Part shown: positions 62,629 to 64,000 of the stretch, one piece after another | Layout: each line of letters starts with the position of its first letter | Position numbering within the stretch: position 1 is the stretch's first letter | Assembly (NCBI GenBank): GCA_042408195.1 | Contig: JBHOQL010000042.1 | Span: 26,827-90,826 of the forward strand | Length of the DNA stretch: 64,000 nucleotides | From: SpSt-600 sp042408195 | GTDB lineage: Bacteria; Chloroflexota; Anaerolineae; SpSt-600 | Direction: 5' to 3' | Position numbers and translations under genes: made by a program | The notes under the pieces: generated by a model | The model's database searches: none | Seen by the model: the letters and a program-made list of their open reading frames with translations, nothing else | What the model was told of the DNA's origin: nothing

Positions 62629-63012
62629 AGGTGACGAACTGAAAGCGCTCTTTCTAAAGCAACCCCAGGGCTTTATACCTGTCGCCTTCTATCTGCTCGC
62701 CTGATATGGGCTTCTTCTCCCCCTGTATCTGAAAAGCCCTGCCTGTCAGCAAAAGTTCCTGCGCCTCGCCTTCTCTGCGGCGGGTCCTCGATTGCGGAAA
62801 GGGCCGGCCCCCTATAGACTTCCCGAGGCCCGACTCTTGGGCCGCGGGAAGGGCCAGAAGCCCATGCAGCAGCGCTGTGGGCAAAGGGGTCAAGCTTCAG
62901 GAAGGTGGGTAGCCTGAGAAGACCGGAGATAAGGTAGGCTAATGTCCCAACCTCGTCCTCTGCGTGTTATTCGGTAATTCCTCTTTGCAGTGCACTCTGC
63001 ACACGTCTTTCT

Positions 63013-63040
63013 TTGCCCCGTGCCTGAAGGGTGGTAAAAT
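63013..63040 (+). promoter_or_regulatory. Possible promoter of the trypsin-STAND gene
   Basis: TTGCCC (63,013-63,018), 16-bp spacer, TAAAAT (63,035-63,040), 34 bp before ATG 63075. Confidence 0.5.
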
Positions 63041-63074
63041 AATCCTAAAGGCGTGACCTTGAAAGAGGCGCAGG

Positions 63075-64000
63075 ATGGGAACAGAGCACGAGGATGGCCC
63101 TGCTCCAACCGGAGCACGTAGCGTGAGGGTTGAGGGTAACGTCCGGGATACCGTCATTATCACGGGCGACGGCAATGTCGTGACCTTCAAGCCACCTCCC
63201 GGAGGAGATGCTGTTCCGGAGGGGCGAGGGGTAGAGGCCCTTTATCCGGCCCTCCTGCGCCTCCGCAGCCCGCGGGATGTGCCCGTCGGCGTGGGATTTC
63301 TCGTCGGCCCCCGGACTGCCCTGACCTGCGCCCACGTGCTGAAGGCCGCCCGCGCCCCGGACGGTGCGGTGCGGGTGGATTTCCCCTTTCTCTCTCCGAA
63401 CGAACCCCGGGTTGCCCACGTAGTCCGGGAAGACCCCGAGGAGGACGTGGCCGTACTGGAACTGGAGGGGAGCCTGCCCCCTGGCGTCGTCCCTGTCTCC
63501 CTGAAAGAGGGCGGCGACCTCTGGGGTCACCCCTTCCGGGCCTTCGGTTTCCCCGAAGGGCACCCCGATGGAGTCTGGGCCTCCGGCGTTATCCGGGGGC
63601 CCAACGCCCAGGGCTGGCTACAGGTTGAGGACCCGAAGGGGACCGGCTACCGGGTCCAGCCTGGCTTCAGCGGGAGCCCCGTCTGGGACGACAAACTGGG
63701 CGGCGTGGTGGGGATGATTGTTGCGGCAGAGAGGGATCCCGGCGTCCGCGCCGCTTTCATCATCCCTGCGCCGGCCCTGCGGCGGTTCTGCCCGGAGGCG
63801 CCACCGGGACGCCCGGCCCCCTTTCCCCCCAACCCCTTCACCGACGTCCTAGCGGTCAAGGACCCGGCCCGCTTCGTTGGGCGGGAGCGGCTGCTGGAGC
63901 GGGCGCTCCGGCTGCTGGAGGGCGGTTCCGTCGCCCTTGTTGGCGAGCGCAAGATCGGCAAATCCTCCGTCCTCTGGCAACTGCGGCGGTATCTGGAATC
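63075..64000 (+). CDS. Trypsin-like protease fused to a STAND/AAA NTPase, probable conflict/defence protein (3' truncated by window edge)
   Basis: At least 308 residues, open to the right edge. Residues ~17-36 (VRVEGNVRDTVIITGDGNVV) are a short beta repeat often found in front of bacterial conflict-system domains. Residues ~55-240 form a trypsin-like serine protease with His87 (LTCAHVL), Asp124 (EEDVAVLEL) and Ser199 (PGFSGSPVW). After a Pro-rich linker, VGRERLLERAL at 268-278 and Walker A VGERKIGKSS at 289-298 (GxxxxGKS) open a STAND-type NTPase that lies mostly outside. RBS GAGG 6 nt before the ATG; a TGA 15 bp upstream in frame excludes a longer start. Base composition is clearly richer in G+C than the rest, pointing to acquisition. 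The sensor domain would follow outside the window. Confidence 0.85.
   Translation, partial: MGTEHEDGPAPTGARSVRVEGNVRDTVIITGDGNVVTFKPPPGGDAVPEGRGVEALYPALLRLRSPRDVPVGVGFLVGPRTALTCAHVLKAARAPDGAVRVDFPFLSPNEPRVAHVVREDPEEDVAVLELEGSLPPGVVPVSLKEGGDLWGHPFRAFGFPEGHPDGVWASGVIRGPNAQGWLQVEDPKGTGYRVQPGFSGSPVWDDKLGGVVGMIVAAERDPGVRAAFIIPAPALRRFCPEAPPGRPAPFPPNPFTDVLAVKDPARFVGRERLLERALRLLEGGSVALVGERKIGKSSVLWQLRRYLE

Noticed and set aside
62654..62893. 79-codon minus-strand frame between the terminator and the STAND gene
   Set aside because: Needs a TTG start without RBS and matches no family I know; too weak to call a gene.
1..64000. CRISPR arrays, tRNA or rRNA genes, intact insertion sequences, in-frame UGA (selenocysteine) genes
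   Set aside because: None was seen on reading the window. A systematic scan with dedicated models was not possible, so small tRNAs cannot be fully excluded.

Overview
The window looks like the chromosome of an anaerobic, rod-shaped, probably thermophilic bacterium of the Chloroflexota (Anaerolineae-like). This is inferred from several traits. The extracellular proteins have Thr/Pro-rich linkers (RodZ-like, LysM protein). There are large GT-C membrane proteins with beta-sandwich tails. Oxygen-sensitive enzymes are present (two aldehyde:ferredoxin oxidoreductases, an indolepyruvate:ferredoxin oxidoreductase subunit, CooC- and AcsE-like proteins). No outer-membrane or LPS gene is seen. No rRNA, tRNA, CRISPR array or intact insertion sequence was found. 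Genes are tightly packed, often with 4-bp overlaps. Promoters are mostly TTGnnn-16/18-TATAAT or TAAAAT. All phylum and lifestyle statements are inference.

Layout. (1) 1-12.2 kb, minus strand: one long transcription unit from a promoter at 12.21-12.24 kb: moeA, a PGRP-type amidase, a GT4 glycosyltransferase, a CPBP protease, two tandem PTPS-related GT-C membrane proteins and a giant alpha-2-macroglobulin cut by the left edge. (2) 12.3-12.9 kb: a gap with ~150-bp tandem repeats. (3) 12.9-26.8 kb, plus: cupin, MFS transporter, a 5-FCL/ASCH fusion, DUF2723 transferase, LOG-like protein, phosphoribosyltransferase, VanW protein, solute-binding lipoprotein, then SCP2 and Fe-alcohol dehydrogenase, RodZ-like and dGTPase. 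(4) 26.8-39.2 kb, mostly minus: HD protein and minimal MscS; a run from an EamA transporter through HAD phosphatase, LarA-like, NusG paralogue, FabF, pseudokinase and a transaldolase with a Cys insertion to selA; mannose-1-phosphate guanylyltransferase/phosphomannomutase and an orphan iorB.

(5) 39.3-48.0 kb: a first aldehyde:ferredoxin oxidoreductase; the shape/division operon mreB-mreC-mreD-PBP2-minC; a LysM protein; radC. (6) 48-56.4 kb, minus: NUDIX-greA-lysS, an 870-bp gap with an orphan open frame, and an operon of two nucleoside-type ABC permeases, ssnA and gltX. (7) 56.6-62.56 kb, plus: a self-contained seven-gene operon bounded by a TTGACA promoter and a strong terminator: cooC-like, PLP enzyme, small winged helix, acsE-like, polyferredoxin, second aldehyde:ferredoxin oxidoreductase and a MoaD/ThiS-like protein. 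(8) 62.56-64.0 kb: past the terminator the base composition becomes visibly richer in G+C. A trypsin-like protease fused to a STAND-type NTPase starts at 63,075 and runs off the right edge; this architecture is typical of bacterial immunity/conflict proteins.

Themes. Mo/W-pterin and selenium enzymology recur: moeA, two AORs, a MoaD-like protein, selA and ssnA. One-carbon chemistry recurs in the cooC/acsE operon and the 5-FCL-like fusion. The most promising candidates for something undescribed are the trypsin-STAND protein with whatever follows it outside the window, and the cooC-acsE-AOR operon.
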